A stretch of 64,000 bases of DNA, taken from NCBI RefSeq assembly GCF_900312815.1, contig NZ_OMPE01000008.1, positions 310,001 through 374,000 of the forward strand, written 5' to 3'. Both the position numbers and the translations under genes were made by a program. The DNA comes from Aquimarina sp. AU474. GTDB taxonomy: Bacteria > Bacteroidota > Bacteroidia > Flavobacteriales > Flavobacteriaceae. Shown here piece by piece: positions 42,905 to 51,629 of this stretch. Numbering within the stretch: the first letter of the stretch is position 1; each line of letters opens with the position of its first letter. The notes under the pieces are model-generated. The model made no database searches. It saw nothing but the letters and a program-made list of their open reading frames with translations, and was not told the DNA's origin.

Positions 42905-43261
42905 TTAGTTTATACCTTCAACTACTTTTACTGGGCGGACTTCGACACGCCAAATCCCTTCTTCGAACCTAGGGTCTTGTTTGGCAATTTCTATTGCTTC
43001 ATCCAAATCTTTGGCAAGTAGGTGGTAATAGCCAGAAATAATCTCTTTGGTTTCGTTATAAGGACCATCAATGATTTTTCCATTTTTATAAGATAATATT
43101 TTTCCTTCCATTTCTAAAGGTTGAGCAGATTTCATTTGCCCTTTTTCCATCAAGCTCTTAATGTATCCACCAACTTTTTCGATATGTTGTTGCAATTGTT
43201 CTGGAGAGAGGTTAGCTTTTGGTTCCTCTTCACTTCTAATAAATAACATAAATTCTTTCAT
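42905..43261 (-). CDS. YciI/DGPF-domain protein
   Basis: A 118-aa YciI-related protein of the dimeric alpha-beta barrel fold: MKEFMLFIRSEEEP at the start, the DGPY signature in KIIDGPYNETKEIISGYYHLLA, and EIAKQDPRFEEGIWRVEVRPV. Members are often encoded with ECF42 sigma factors, as here: it lies 41 nt after the sigma gene. Its biochemical role is unknown. Confidence 0.88.
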   Translation of the reverse strand: MKEFMLFIRSEEEPKANLSPEQLQQHIEKVGGYIKSLMEKGQMKSAQPLEMEGKILSYKNGKIIDGPYNETKEIISGYYHLLAKDLDEAIEIAKQDPRFEEGIWRVEVRPVKVVEGIN

Positions 43262-43302
43262 TAATATGTATTTTTGATTATATACCCTTATAACAATTGA
43301 GC

Positions 43303-44568
43303 TTAGCTAATAGGGACCAGTTTTTTTAATTTTTTTTCCAATAGATGTATATCTCTTGGGTTTTTACACTTCGAAATGGCATCTAATAAGTGTTTTTGGG
43401 CATTTTTTATATTTTTTTCTTGGATATACAATTCTGATAATGTAGCATGGTAGAGGTAATGATTTTCAATATCAGAATTATTATTTAGGTTGACCAATTC
43501 GGTAATTGCCTTTTTGTTACCTTTTACTTTTGCCAAAGGAATGCATCTATTTAATCTAATCAGAGGTGTATCTTTCAGGGTCAATAAATTATCATACAAA
43601 GTTAATATGGCGTTCCAATTGGTGTTTTCAAAGCTGGGAGATACGCAGTGATGTCCTGATATGGTGGCTAATATTTGATATTCTGAAACTTCATTGTCTT
43701 CAACCGTTAGATTTAAGTATTGAATCCCTCTATTCATCAAAGAAAGATTCCATAATTCTCTATTTTGCTTATGCATTTCTATCAAAATACCATTTTGAAC
43801 CCGAGCTTCAAAACGAGCAGCATTAAGGTACATCAATGCGAGTAAGGCATGAATTTTTGATTTTTGTTTAATAGCTGAGTTGTTCGCTAATAACTCAACC
43901 AATCGAATAGCCTCTAGGCAAAGATCGTTTCGTATTATTTTATTTTGTTGTGATGGACTATATCCTTCATTAAAGAGTAGATAAATAGTTTTTAAAACAA
44001 TATCCAAAGATTCATTAATTTCTTTTGGGATAGTAAAGGAGATCTTTGCTTCTTTTAATTGTTTACGACCTCTAACAAGACGTTTATTAATAGTTTCGGT
44101 TGTTGTAAAGAAAGCATTTGCGATTTCTGTGATACTAAACCCGCATAAGATTTTTAAAATCAATGTGATCTGCGAGTTTTCAGAAATTGATGGATGGCAG
44201 CATACAAACATCATTTTTAATTGTTCATCATCAATAAGTTCATTCGATATTGTGAACTCCTTTAATTTATTGTCTACTTGTTCGGAGTGAAGTGACGATT
44301 TGTAAGTAGTTTGATGTTTGTTACGCTTTAAAATATTTAGGGTATGATTTTTTGCTGTAGTATATAACCATCCTTGTGGGTTTTGAGGGATTCCATTTTG
44401 TTGCCAATGATCTACAGCTTTGAGTAAAGTTTCTTGAACTATATCTTCTGCAGTTTCTACATTATGTGTTCCTAGATATCTGGTTATGACGGATACCAAT
44501 TTTCCATATTCATTTCTGAAAAAATGTTCTGTTAATATATTAGGAGTGTTATCTTCTTGGTTTTTCAT
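43303..44568 (-). CDS. ECF42-type sigma factor with DUF6596 C-terminal domain
   Basis: 421 aa. Region 2 (about 18-85: AEDIVQETLLKAVDHWQ, NPQGWLYTTAKNHTLNIL) and region 4 (about 120-165: LILKILCGFSITEIANAFFTTTETINKRLVRGRKQL) are followed by the long helical DUF6596 domain (about 180-421), which includes LLFNEGYSPS and NDLCLEAIRLVELLA. ECF42 sigma factors lack a classic anti-sigma factor and pair with DGPF proteins. ATG 44568 is used because the longer ORF start at 44640 would overlap the SDR gene by 44 nt. Confidence 0.9.
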   Translation of the reverse strand: MKNQEDNTPNILTEHFFRNEYGKLVSVITRYLGTHNVETAEDIVQETLLKAVDHWQQNGIPQNPQGWLYTTAKNHTLNILKRNKHQTTYKSSLHSEQVDNKLKEFTISNELIDDEQLKMMFVCCHPSISENSQITLILKILCGFSITEIANAFFTTTETINKRLVRGRKQLKEAKISFTIPKEINESLDIVLKTIYLLFNEGYSPSQQNKIIRNDLCLEAIRLVELLANNSAIKQKSKIHALLALMYLNAARFEARVQNGILIEMHKQNRELWNLSLMNRGIQYLNLTVEDNEVSEYQILATISGHHCVSPSFENTNWNAILTLYDNLLTLKDTPLIRLNRCIPLAKVKGNKKAITELVNLNNNSDIENHYLYHATLSELYIQEKNIKNAQKHLLDAISKCKNPRDIHLLEKKLKKLVPIS

Positions 44569-44596
44569 GGCACATACTTCATTTAATATTTGATGA

Positions 44597-45268
44597 TTAC
44601 CATGGAAGGTGGGTTTGTGTCTCAATATCCCAAAAAGCACTATTATCGAAATCGCTAATTACAAAATCAAATATACCTAGGGCTGATTCTTCAGGAGATA
44701 ATCGGCCAGATGTATTGTCACCAGAAATCATAGTTCGTACCCAACCTGGATGTATGACCGCTACTTTTGGAAAACCATTGAGTTTATTAGCTAAAATTTT
44801 CGAATACATATTCAAAGCAGCCTTCGACATACGATACGCGACAGAACATGATGAAGAACACATTTCTATCGAACCCATTTTGGAAGAGATAATAATAATT
44901 TTTCCTTCCTTGGTAATATTTGAAATCATTTTTTCTATAAAAAATGTTGTTCCCGTTGTATTCACTTCAAAAGTCTTTAAATAAGTATCCTGTTCCGGTT
45001 CGGTATAATTTAGATCTGGGCCTATGCCTGCATTATTAATAAAAATATCAAAGGTAACCTTCAAGCTCTCTAGCTCTTTAAGAGCGTTTGCCACACTATC
45101 GGTTTTGGAAAGATCTAATGCAATAGGTGTGAATGATGAGTGAGTGATTTCGATTATTTTTCCAGTACGGCTAGTGCCAATTACCTCATAATTATGGGCT
45201 AAAAAATGCCTAGATAAGGCAAGTCCAATGCCTTTACTGGCCCCAGTAATCAATACTTTTTTTTGCAT
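44597..45268 (-). CDS. SDR family oxidoreductase upstream of the ECF42 sigma gene
   Basis: A 223-aa classical SDR with TGASKGIGLA, NNAGIG, Ser in IISSKMGS and YRMSK. The start at 45268 (MQKKVLITGAS) is favoured over ATG 45283. The C-terminal DIETQTHLPW is normal for the CsgA-like SDR group. It precedes the sigma factor by 28 nt, so it is the first gene of an SDR - ECF42 - YciI unit. The substrate is unknown. Confidence 0.88.
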   Translation of the reverse strand: MQKKVLITGASKGIGLALSRHFLAHNYEVIGTSRTGKIIEITHSSFTPIALDLSKTDSVANALKELESLKVTFDIFINNAGIGPDLNYTEPEQDTYLKTFEVNTTGTTFFIEKMISNITKEGKIIIISSKMGSIEMCSSSCSVAYRMSKAALNMYSKILANKLNGFPKVAVIHPGWVRTMISGDNTSGRLSPEESALGIFDFVISDFDNSAFWDIETQTHLPW

Positions 45269-45460
45269 AGGTATACACTTCAAATTTGAACTACTAAATT
45301 AGGGATATTTTAAAGGAAATACGAGTATTTATTATCTATGCCTTGATAGAATTAGGTGAATTTTGATTAATTATGAATATGAAACATGATCTTTTTTTTG
45401 ATTAAATGTTTTTTGTTAAACGATAAGTTTTTTTCTAAATAGTGGGGTATATATACACAT

Positions 45461-45479
45461 GTGTGTAAAATATACACAC
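45461..45479. promoter_or_regulatory. Inverted repeat GTGTGTA-AAATA-TACACAC
   Basis: A perfect 7-bp inverted repeat lies in the 310-bp divergent region between the SDR and the glycosyltransferase genes; an ACACATGTGT palindrome abuts it (45456-45465). It is a candidate operator. Nothing else is seen in 45284-45578. Confidence 0.4.
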
Positions 45480-45578
45480 TTTCTAATTTACCTAATCTCG
45501 TTAAAACCCTGTTATTCAACTAATGTTTAAAAATGGTATTGATATTGTTTGTTCTGAGAAGGAATTAAGAAAACACAT

Positions 45579-47051
45579 ATGAACGAATCAAAATCTTTTA
45601 CACCTACGATAACGTCAAAGAAGGGAAATGAATATTACAATCGGATAGAAAAATTTATTTCGAAGTCATCATCATCTTTTATCTTAATAGGAACATTTTT
45701 ATTACTGTTTGGTGCAGTATCATTGTTCTATTTCTTACAACCTTATTTTGAAGAAATTCATTTAGAAAGAATGAATACAACTGGTGGTATTGCTTTAATG
45801 ATTAGTGGGGTTTCATTACTACTGATTAAAGTTAGTTTTTTGATCTACATATTGTGGTTATATCTAAAATACAAAGTTATTAATCCTATATCTGATGAGG
45901 AATTACCATTGTGTACGGTGATTGTTCCGGCATATAATGAAGGAGAATTAGTGTATAAAACTTTGATTAGCCTTGTGGAAAGTGATTATCCAAAAGAGAA
46001 ATTACAAATTATTTCTATCGATGATGGAAGCCAGGATAATACTTGGCAATGGATGCAGAGAGCCAAAAAAGAATTAGGAGATAGAGTTTCGATTTACCAA
46101 CAACCTGAAAATAGAGGTAAAAGACATGCACTTTATCGTGCATTTAAATTAGCTACAGGAGAAGTGTTTATTACTGTAGATAGCGATTCTATTGTTAAAA
46201 AAGATACGCTACGTATAATGACAACTCCTTTTGTTGTAAATAAAGAGTGTGGAGCTGTAGCAGGAAATGTTCGTGTTTTAAATAAAGAAAAGGCAATAAT
46301 TCCACGCATGCTCAATGTAAGTTTTGCTTTTAGTTTCGAATTTATACGTTCTGCACAAAGTGCATTGGGGTCTGTGTTATGTACACCGGGAGCCTTATCT
46401 GCATATCGTAGAGAAGCTGTTTTAAATTGTAAAGAAGAATGGATACGTCAAACTTTTATGGGACAAGTTTCTAAAATTGGCGAAGATAGGGCGATGACCA
46501 ATATGATATTAAAACAAGGGTATAAAGTACTATTTCAGCGTAAAGCATATGTATATACCAATACTCCTGAGCGATATAAGAATTTATACAAGATGTTTAT
46601 TCGATGGGAGCGAAGTAATATTCGTGAAAACATAGCTATGAGCAAATTTGCTTTTCAAGATTTTAGAGAAGGGTTAAAAGTAGGCACAAGAATACTATTA
46701 CTAAATCAATGGTTAAAAATGATCATGGCGTATCCTGCGACCTTATTAATGGTATTTTTTATATGTACTTATCCGGTGTTATTCTTAAGTTCTACGTTGG
46801 TAAGTATACTTGTGTTTTCGAGTATACAAGCTATATTTTATGCAAAAAAACACAGTGTATCAGAAGCACTTTGGGCTTATCCATACAGTGTTTTTTATGC
46901 CTTTACTTTGTTCTGGATTACTCCGTATGCTATTGCTACGGCAGGTAGGAGTGGTTGGTTAACAAGAGAACTCCCAAAAGAATCCATCAAAGAAACCAAC
47001 CCACAGCCTCAACCTCAACCACAGGTAGTTGCTGTTGCTGTGGGGTCTTGA
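45579..47051 (+). CDS. Processive family 2 glycosyltransferase (N-acetylglucosaminyltransferase-like)
   Basis: A 490-aa inner-membrane glycosyltransferase. Two N-terminal TM segments (about 33-54, 70-97) precede a GT-A domain with VIVPAYNEGE, DDGS (148-151), DSD (201-203), GEDRAM and RWERSN, the D, DxD, D, (Q/R)xxRW set of processive enzymes such as hyaluronan, chitin and PgaC synthases. Three or four C-terminal TM segments follow. The product is probably an exported beta-linked polysaccharide; which one is unknown. The last residues (PQPQPQPQVVAVAVGS) are low-complexity and lie just before the REP region, so the native C-terminus may have been replaced. Confidence 0.88.
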   Translation: MNESKSFTPTITSKKGNEYYNRIEKFISKSSSSFILIGTFLLLFGAVSLFYFLQPYFEEIHLERMNTTGGIALMISGVSLLLIKVSFLIYILWLYLKYKVINPISDEELPLCTVIVPAYNEGELVYKTLISLVESDYPKEKLQIISIDDGSQDNTWQWMQRAKKELGDRVSIYQQPENRGKRHALYRAFKLATGEVFITVDSDSIVKKDTLRIMTTPFVVNKECGAVAGNVRVLNKEKAIIPRMLNVSFAFSFEFIRSAQSALGSVLCTPGALSAYRREAVLNCKEEWIRQTFMGQVSKIGEDRAMTNMILKQGYKVLFQRKAYVYTNTPERYKNLYKMFIRWERSNIRENIAMSKFAFQDFREGLKVGTRILLLNQWLKMIMAYPATLLMVFFICTYPVLFLSSTLVSILVFSSIQAIFYAKKHSVSEALWAYPYSVFYAFTLFWITPYAIATAGRSGWLTRELPKESIKETNPQPQPQPQVVAVAVGS

Positions 47052-47067
47052 TAATTTATTACCGGGT

Positions 47068-47191
47068 TTCGACTCCGTGGCTACTGAGCTCGTCGAAGTA
47101 CAGCCCGCGCCCAGAACCCTGAGCCGCCGCACTGAGCTTGCCGGGCTTCGAGAGCCTCAGCCCTCGTATCCGGACCCTGAGGCTCTCGAAG
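47068..47191. repeat. GC-rich REP-like palindromes
   Basis: Two units are visible: TTCGAC...GTCGAA (47068-47097) and a perfect 15-bp inverted repeat CTTCGAGAGCCTCAG / CTGAGGCTCTCGAAG (47146-47160, 47177-47191). The GAGCTCGTCGAAG/CTGAGCTTG elements are characteristic of flavobacterial REP sequences. They are much richer in GC than the flanks. The overlapping ORF translates to typical REP pseudo-peptide and is not a gene. The gap 47052-47416 holds nothing else. Confidence 0.8.
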
Positions 47192-47416
47192 GGTCGAATT
47201 ACCATCCTCAAAAAATAAAACCCACACTTCACATTATCAACATCAAAATAAACAAACTATCAAATGGGGATGGTGCTAGATTCCCATTGTCCCCAAAACA
47301 CCATATAACATCCCGTTTTTAACAAGGTTGGGCACTAATTGTTGGGTACTTTCTTTTTGTAAAGGTTTTTTGTTATGAAATACTATTTAAAAGTTCATAA
47401 TAAAAAAACTTCCAAC

Positions 47417-47731
47417 ATGAAAAAACAAGTTCAATTAATAATATCCGCCATTGTTATGGTATGGATGAGTCTAGCTGGATATGGCCAAAATGTAGGAAAT
47501 GATTTTACCATTGAGGGCATTAAATACAAGATTACCTCTGCTACCACTGTTGAGATCGTGGACTATGATACCAGTTTTGGAACAGAAGTGACCATCCTCC
47601 CAACGATTACCGACTAAGGCACCGATTACCAGGTGACTGCTATTGGTCATAGAGCTTTTCATAACAAGCAATTGACCAAGCTTATTTTCAACCCTGAAAG
47701 TAATGTGACCCTGAGCGGAGTCGAAGGGTGA
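47417..47731 (+). pseudogene. Decayed BspA-type leucine-rich-repeat surface protein
   Basis: ATG 47417 opens a signal peptide (KKQVQLIISAIVMVWMSLAGYGQ) and FTIEGIKYKITSATTVEIVDYD, then TILPTITD and an in-frame TAA (47615-47617). The same frame continues GTDYQVTAIGHRAFHNKQLTKLIF, a BspA/LRR_5 repeat. It then enters a REP-like hairpin and stops at 47729. So an LRR_5 protein was lost by a nonsense mutation plus truncation by the REP element; a functional one is many hundreds of residues long. Confidence 0.8.
47708..47729 (+). repeat. REP-like element inside the LRR pseudogene
   Basis: ACCCTGAGCGGAGTCGAAGGGT has CCCT/AGGG ends and the CTGAGCggagTCGAAG core typical of the family. It is the point at which LRR coding sequence stops, so it marks the breakpoint. 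Confidence 0.75.
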
Positions 47732-47793
47732 GTCCCTATTTCCGAAAAATTAAACTCACACCCAATATCAATTATAAACCATAAATAATACAT

Positions 47794-48495
47794 ATGTCCA
47801 AACAAAATTTTGAAAAGAAATTAACCGAATTAGAAAACATACCCCAAGAATTAATTAAAGCACCATCACAACCGGTAGATGTCACTACACAGGAAGCCGA
47901 AAACCTATTTGTTTGGGCGCAAGAAGATAAACAAATACTAGTTAGTATAGGATTGGATTGGAGCAAATACGTAATCGATCTACCGATACGTACCGGAGCG
48001 TGTAGGTATGCACAAGCCATTTGGAACAAAGAGCGCTATAGCCAGGAAGAAGCTGCCAAGGCCTGGAAAGAAGAATCGCCCAAAGCTTATGAATTTAGAA
48101 ACGATCTGTTGGCCGATATGCGCTTTGCCTTTAGAAAACGCCCGGATCTATTAGGACGGGTACGCACAATTGCAGGAGGTGATGGCAATGCCGACATGAT
48201 CCAGGATCTTATGGATATTAGCGTGCTAGGAAAAGGAAATCCTACCGAATTTGAAGCAATTAAGTATGACCTATCTCGCTTTGATCTTGCTGAGCAAAAG
48301 TCAGACAGCCTGGCCGAGCTATTAGCCAAAGCCAATGGTACAACATTAGACAATTCTAAAGCCAAGAACATTCGTGACCGTGCGTTTACACATCTTAAAG
48401 AAGCAATGGATGAGATTAGAGATACAGGTAAATACGCCTTTAGAAAAGATCCAGAGCGCTACAAAGGCTATATAAGCCGTTATCGACGTAGGTAG
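47794..48495 (+). CDS. Helical protein of unknown function
   Basis: A 233-aa soluble, charged, helical protein with no signal peptide. Two related segments occur, DMRFAFRKRPDLLGRVRTIAGG (about 109-130) and KYAFRKDPERYKGYISRYRRR (C-terminus), suggesting an internal duplication. I have the impression that similar proteins occur in Bacteroidota, but I know no function. Codon use is GC-richer than in neighbouring genes, and it lies between REP-like elements, so it may have been acquired with them. Confidence 0.68.
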   Translation: MSKQNFEKKLTELENIPQELIKAPSQPVDVTTQEAENLFVWAQEDKQILVSIGLDWSKYVIDLPIRTGACRYAQAIWNKERYSQEEAAKAWKEESPKAYEFRNDLLADMRFAFRKRPDLLGRVRTIAGGDGNADMIQDLMDISVLGKGNPTEFEAIKYDLSRFDLAEQKSDSLAELLAKANGTTLDNSKAKNIRDRAFTHLKEAMDEIRDTGKYAFRKDPERYKGYISRYRRR

Positions 48496-48773
48496 TTTTT
48501 TATAGAAGTGACAGTATCACTGGCCCGCGCACTGGGTAGGGGTCTCCGCGCCACGCGGACGGCTTGTCTTAGTGTGTGGGTTTCTTTTTACCCTGTGTGG
48601 AAGTATCGCCCTATGCCACTGATCGATACATCTAGTATGCGGGAGGGTGACCTGCCTGTGCGGAGTAGCAATTGAGTACCGTTGGTCGATAAAAAGTTGT
48701 GGGGGAGGTTTGTGCAGGTGTGCGGGTTATGTTTAGTGGGGGTGCTGGTCGAGATAATATTTTGTTTTTGAGT
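48496..48773. other. GC-rich intergenic stretch with REP-like hairpin
   Basis: This region differs in base composition from the flanks and contains TCCGCG-CCA-CGCGGA (48545-48559). There is no ORF of protein-like quality. It probably belongs to the same repeat-rich junction as 47068-47191. Confidence 0.55.
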
Positions 48774-49046
48774 CTAATTTTTATTCTTACCCGAACTCTC
48801 TATATGAGTTTCATAACCACATACTGTTCTACCAAAAGTATTTCTAGCTTTTCTCCGAGTTATTTTAGCTATACTGTCATTACATCTGCTGAGTGCTGTG
48901 CAATTTTCCTTATAATGATATTTCTTGCTAGTCATACTATTACAGATAAACACCGTTATTTCATCTTTTTTCTTTTCTTTTTTTTGTTCCTGACCAAAGA
49001 TCGAGTATGAGAAAAGGATGAACAGGATTAGTACTATTGTTTTCAT
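48774..49046 (-). CDS. Small secreted Cys-rich protein
   Basis: 90 aa, signal peptide about 1-18 (IVLILFILFSYSIFG), then a Lys-rich linker and a domain with CNSMTSKKYHYKENCTALSRC and RTVCGYE. The spacing KYHxxxxCxxLxxC...C resembles the short zinc-ribbon-like tails found behind thermonuclease or ComEA domains. It lies 26 nt after the thermonuclease gene on the same strand, suggesting a split version of that architecture. The function is unknown. Confidence 0.7.
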   Translation of the reverse strand: MKTIVLILFILFSYSIFGQEQKKEKKKDEITVFICNSMTSKKYHYKENCTALSRCNDSIAKITRRKARNTFGRTVCGYETHIESSGKNKN

Positions 49047-49072
49047 TTTGACGTATTTTTAGAATCATATAA

Positions 49073-49582
49073 TTACTGCAGTGTTTTTTTCTTTTTTGAG
49101 GTTTTTCTTTTTCTGTATAACCAGGGCTCAATTAGTTTCTCCTGTGACCACATTCCTTTTTTTTGAAGTTTCGCCTGCTCTTCAAGAATTGTATAGGAGG
49201 AATCTTTTGAGTATTTTCTAAAGTGTAACCCATACCCATTACTGACTAATTCTTTGTTTAATATTTCCCCCTCATATTCTATAGTGGCAATGAGTCGTCT
49301 ATAACGATCATACTTTCCTTTATTAATTACTTTTACTTTTTTAGCAAAACAAAAGTCTGACGTAAATTGTTTAGCCTTCTGACCAAATGGTTGTTTTTTC
49401 TCAGGGCAATCGATATGCTCTAATCTAATGATAATGAGGTTTTTCTTGAATAAAACTTCTATAGTATCTCCGTCTTTTACTCCGATAACTTTGGCGAAGA
49501 ATTCATTGGGGAGTTTATCGCTAGAGATAAAGGAGAAACATGCAACTAGAATTAATAAGTAGACAAAGTAGTTTTTGGTCAT
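49073..49582 (-). CDS. Secreted thermonuclease (staphylococcal nuclease homologue)
   Basis: 169 aa, signal peptide about 1-20. The SNc fold has VIGVKDGDTIEVLF (metal Asp), IIIRLEHIDCPEKKQPFGQKAKQF (catalytic Arg and Glu), GKYDRYRRLIATIEYEGEILNKELVSNGYG and a final LQKKGMWSQEKLIEPWLYRKRK. All catalytic positions are present. It should digest DNA or RNA outside the cytoplasm. It belongs to a tightly packed run of minus-strand genes (gap upstream 42 nt). Confidence 0.9.
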   Translation of the reverse strand: MTKNYFVYLLILVACFSFISSDKLPNEFFAKVIGVKDGDTIEVLFKKNLIIIRLEHIDCPEKKQPFGQKAKQFTSDFCFAKKVKVINKGKYDRYRRLIATIEYEGEILNKELVSNGYGLHFRKYSKDSSYTILEEQAKLQKKGMWSQEKLIEPWLYRKRKTSKKKKTLQ

Positions 49583-49624
49583 ATAATTAGTTTTCTGATA
49601 TTTAAAGGTATTGATTTTAAGTAA

Positions 49625-50008
49625 TTAATTACACATGCTTCTGGCTACATAGGTTTTATTGCCATTAGAATTTGTATAATAGCAACCACCACGAGGACCT
49701 CGATGATATGTTCTTGTAGATCTAGATTTATACTGTTTATTGCTTTGCTTCTCTATTGATCTTGTGTAACTACCATCGTTGTATGTGGCACTTTTGGTTA
49801 AGTATTGAACCGTATGTGTAGATGCCGGTTTATTACCCAACTTTTTATCAATAGCATCAATTCGAACTTGTAGTTCTTGAGCCTTTTTTAATAGATCATC
49901 TCTTTGTTTTACTAATTCTTCTCTTAGGTAAAGACTTGCCTCTACACTTTGTGAGTTGCATTGGTAGGATACAATGATTAGTAAGAATAGGGGTATTAGG
50001 TTTTTCAT
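49625..50008 (-). CDS. Exported coiled-coil protein with PBCV-type basic adaptor domain
   Basis: 127 aa. A signal peptide (PLFLLIIVSYQCNSQ) is followed by a coiled coil (about 22-55, LREELVKQRDDLLKKAQELQVRIDAIDKKL), a Ser/Lys-rich linker, and the C-terminal motif YHRGPRGGCYYTNSNGNKTYV. The latter matches the PBCV-specific basic adaptor pattern (GPRGGxYYxxxxGxKxYV). That domain is a small nucleic-acid or protein adaptor. Here it accompanies nucleases, 11 nt after the HsdR-N gene. Confidence 0.72.
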   Translation of the reverse strand: MKNLIPLFLLIIVSYQCNSQSVEASLYLREELVKQRDDLLKKAQELQVRIDAIDKKLGNKPASTHTVQYLTKSATYNDGSYTRSIEKQSNKQYKSRSTRTYHRGPRGGCYYTNSNGNKTYVARSMCN

Positions 50009-50019
50009 GGGAGTACATT

Positions 50020-51075
50020 TTATTCTTGTTCGTAATAATCTATAGTTTGTAATAGTTGTTTCTCATACTCATAAATATCGTCTATTGACTGAATTTGTTC
50101 ACGTTGCGTGTTTTTGTTTTGATCAAATAGACTTATATATTTTTTAGATCCATCTAGGTGTAATCTGCAAATAGGCTTGCGATTATTATCATCAAGTAAA
50201 ATCCCAAAGTAAGATTGAGTATCCCTATGCACAATTCTATCCTTAGCTATTTTACGTCGTAGTATAGCGACAACTACTCGAAATGCTTCTAACTCTTCTT
50301 CTGTAGTGACTATTTTACTGATTTCTTCTACTTCTTCGTATTCTTCTTCTTGCTGTTTTTCTGTCTCTTTGTTGAGAGCTGCATTTAGTCTATCATTTAT
50401 GGTTTCATTGACAGTTTGGTTTAGAGCTTTATGAACAATATCATTAAAATCTTCCATTACCCTTTCTGTTAAACGACCAGAATAGACTTGAGAAGCAAAT
50501 AACCTAACAAAATCATGTGATGGTTCATGTAATTCATTACCAATCAGTTTTTTTATTTCCTTCAAATATTTAAGATTACTAGCATTATCAAAGATTTTAT
50601 TAACGTCAAAATTAGATTTATGAAACTTTGCAATTTCCTGGATAGTACTGTCTTTAACTTTAGTAATATCGAATTCAAGAAAAGGTTTTTCGTCCATGAT
50701 ATTTGTTTCATCTAAATCTGTGTAGAACCTATATTCTATACCATTGGTAAGCAGAGCAAAGGAAGTTTCAGTGACATGAAAATATCTTGCCAACTGTGAG
50801 TTATGCACCTTTAGATCTTCTTTCCAATTTTTACATTCGATGATCATCACCGGTTCTCTATTCTGAAATATAGCGTAGTCAACTTTTTCTCCTTTTTTTA
50901 GTCCCAAGTCTGCGGTAAACTCTGGTACAACTTCAGTAGGATTAAAACTATCGTATCCAAGCAAATTAATAAAGGGTAATACAAATGCATGTTTTGTTGA
51001 TTCTTCGGTTTCTATTTGCTCTTTAAGCTGCTCGATCTTATCGGCAAGGACTTTGAGTTGATTATTTAGTTCCAT
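50020..51075 (-). CDS. HsdR N-terminal-like nuclease-domain protein
   Basis: 351 aa, cytoplasmic. Residues about 20-150 match the N-terminal domain of type I restriction enzyme R subunits: TKHAFVLPFINLLGYD, EKVDYAIF and MIIECKNW, i.e. the Asp and E-x-K of a PD-(D/E)xK nuclease, followed by HFTxT-like YFHVTETSFALLTNG. The C-terminal half contains an acidic coiled segment (about 225-255) and a second domain (about 265-340) unknown to me. There is no helicase or modification gene. It is a solitary nuclease-like protein in a nine-gene run. Confidence 0.8.
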   Translation of the reverse strand: MELNNQLKVLADKIEQLKEQIETEESTKHAFVLPFINLLGYDSFNPTEVVPEFTADLGLKKGEKVDYAIFQNREPVMIIECKNWKEDLKVHNSQLARYFHVTETSFALLTNGIEYRFYTDLDETNIMDEKPFLEFDITKVKDSTIQEIAKFHKSNFDVNKIFDNASNLKYLKEIKKLIGNELHEPSHDFVRLFASQVYSGRLTERVMEDFNDIVHKALNQTVNETINDRLNAALNKETEKQQEEEYEEVEEISKIVTTEEELEAFRVVVAILRRKIAKDRIVHRDTQSYFGILLDDNNRKPICRLHLDGSKKYISLFDQNKNTQREQIQSIDDIYEYEKQLLQTIDYYEQE

Positions 51076-51081
51076 ACTTAT

Positions 51082-51612
51082 CTAGAGTTTATTGTAGCTT
51101 TGTTTAAGTAGATTTAAAATTTCTGACAACTCTTCTTTGTTCAATTTTATTGATGATTTATAATCTCGCTTATTTAGTTGTATATAAATGCTCCAGGCAT
51201 TTTTATACCAAAAGCATCCAGCTTTTAAATTTCCTCTGCTTGAAAATGTGATTTCCGTATAATTTTCTGGAATTGTGTTAAGGACTTCTACATTGATAAT
51301 CTCAATAGATTTTATTAGACCTTTTAGTTCATCAATGTCTAAAATTACATTTGTCCCTGCAGAATATTGATTTTTTGAAGATGATTCAATTAGTGAAGCA
51401 CTAACTGAATCGCCAGAAATTATATCAGTGTATTTTACGATTTGTAACTTAATCTTTTTAGAACTTCCAACATCAATAAATTGTTTTTCGATTAAAGTTC
51501 CAGACTTGGTTGAAAAGATCTCTGCATTACTTTTGTTAGATTCTATTTTTTGACTTTGTGCTAAAATTAAGTTTGATACTAATAATAATGTAATGATAAA
51601 AAACTTTTTCAT
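51082..51612 (-). CDS. Exported protein of unknown function
   Basis: 176 aa with a signal peptide (FFIITLLLVSNLILAQ). The mature part alternates short strands and charged turns (KIKLQIVKYTDIISGDSVSAS, DIDELKGLIKSIEIIN, FSSRGNLKAGCFWYKNAWSIYIQL) and ends with a helix ELSEILNLLKQSY. I do not recognise the family. It lies 6 nt upstream of the HsdR-N gene. Confidence 0.65.
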   Translation of the reverse strand: MKKFFIITLLLVSNLILAQSQKIESNKSNAEIFSTKSGTLIEKQFIDVGSSKKIKLQIVKYTDIISGDSVSASLIESSSKNQYSAGTNVILDIDELKGLIKSIEIINVEVLNTIPENYTEITFSSRGNLKAGCFWYKNAWSIYIQLNKRDYKSSIKLNKEELSEILNLLKQSYNKL

Positions 51613-51629
51613 TTCTAAGATTTTTTAGA

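Noticed and set aside
47029..47322. 97-aa plus-strand ORF over the REP region
   Set aside because: Its translation (GFDSVATELVEV and similar) is the typical readthrough of REP palindromes, and it overlaps the glycosyltransferase end in another frame.
48774..51075. Complete type I restriction-modification system around the HsdR-N-like protein
   Set aside because: There is no HsdM, HsdS or helicase motor domain in the neighbourhood.
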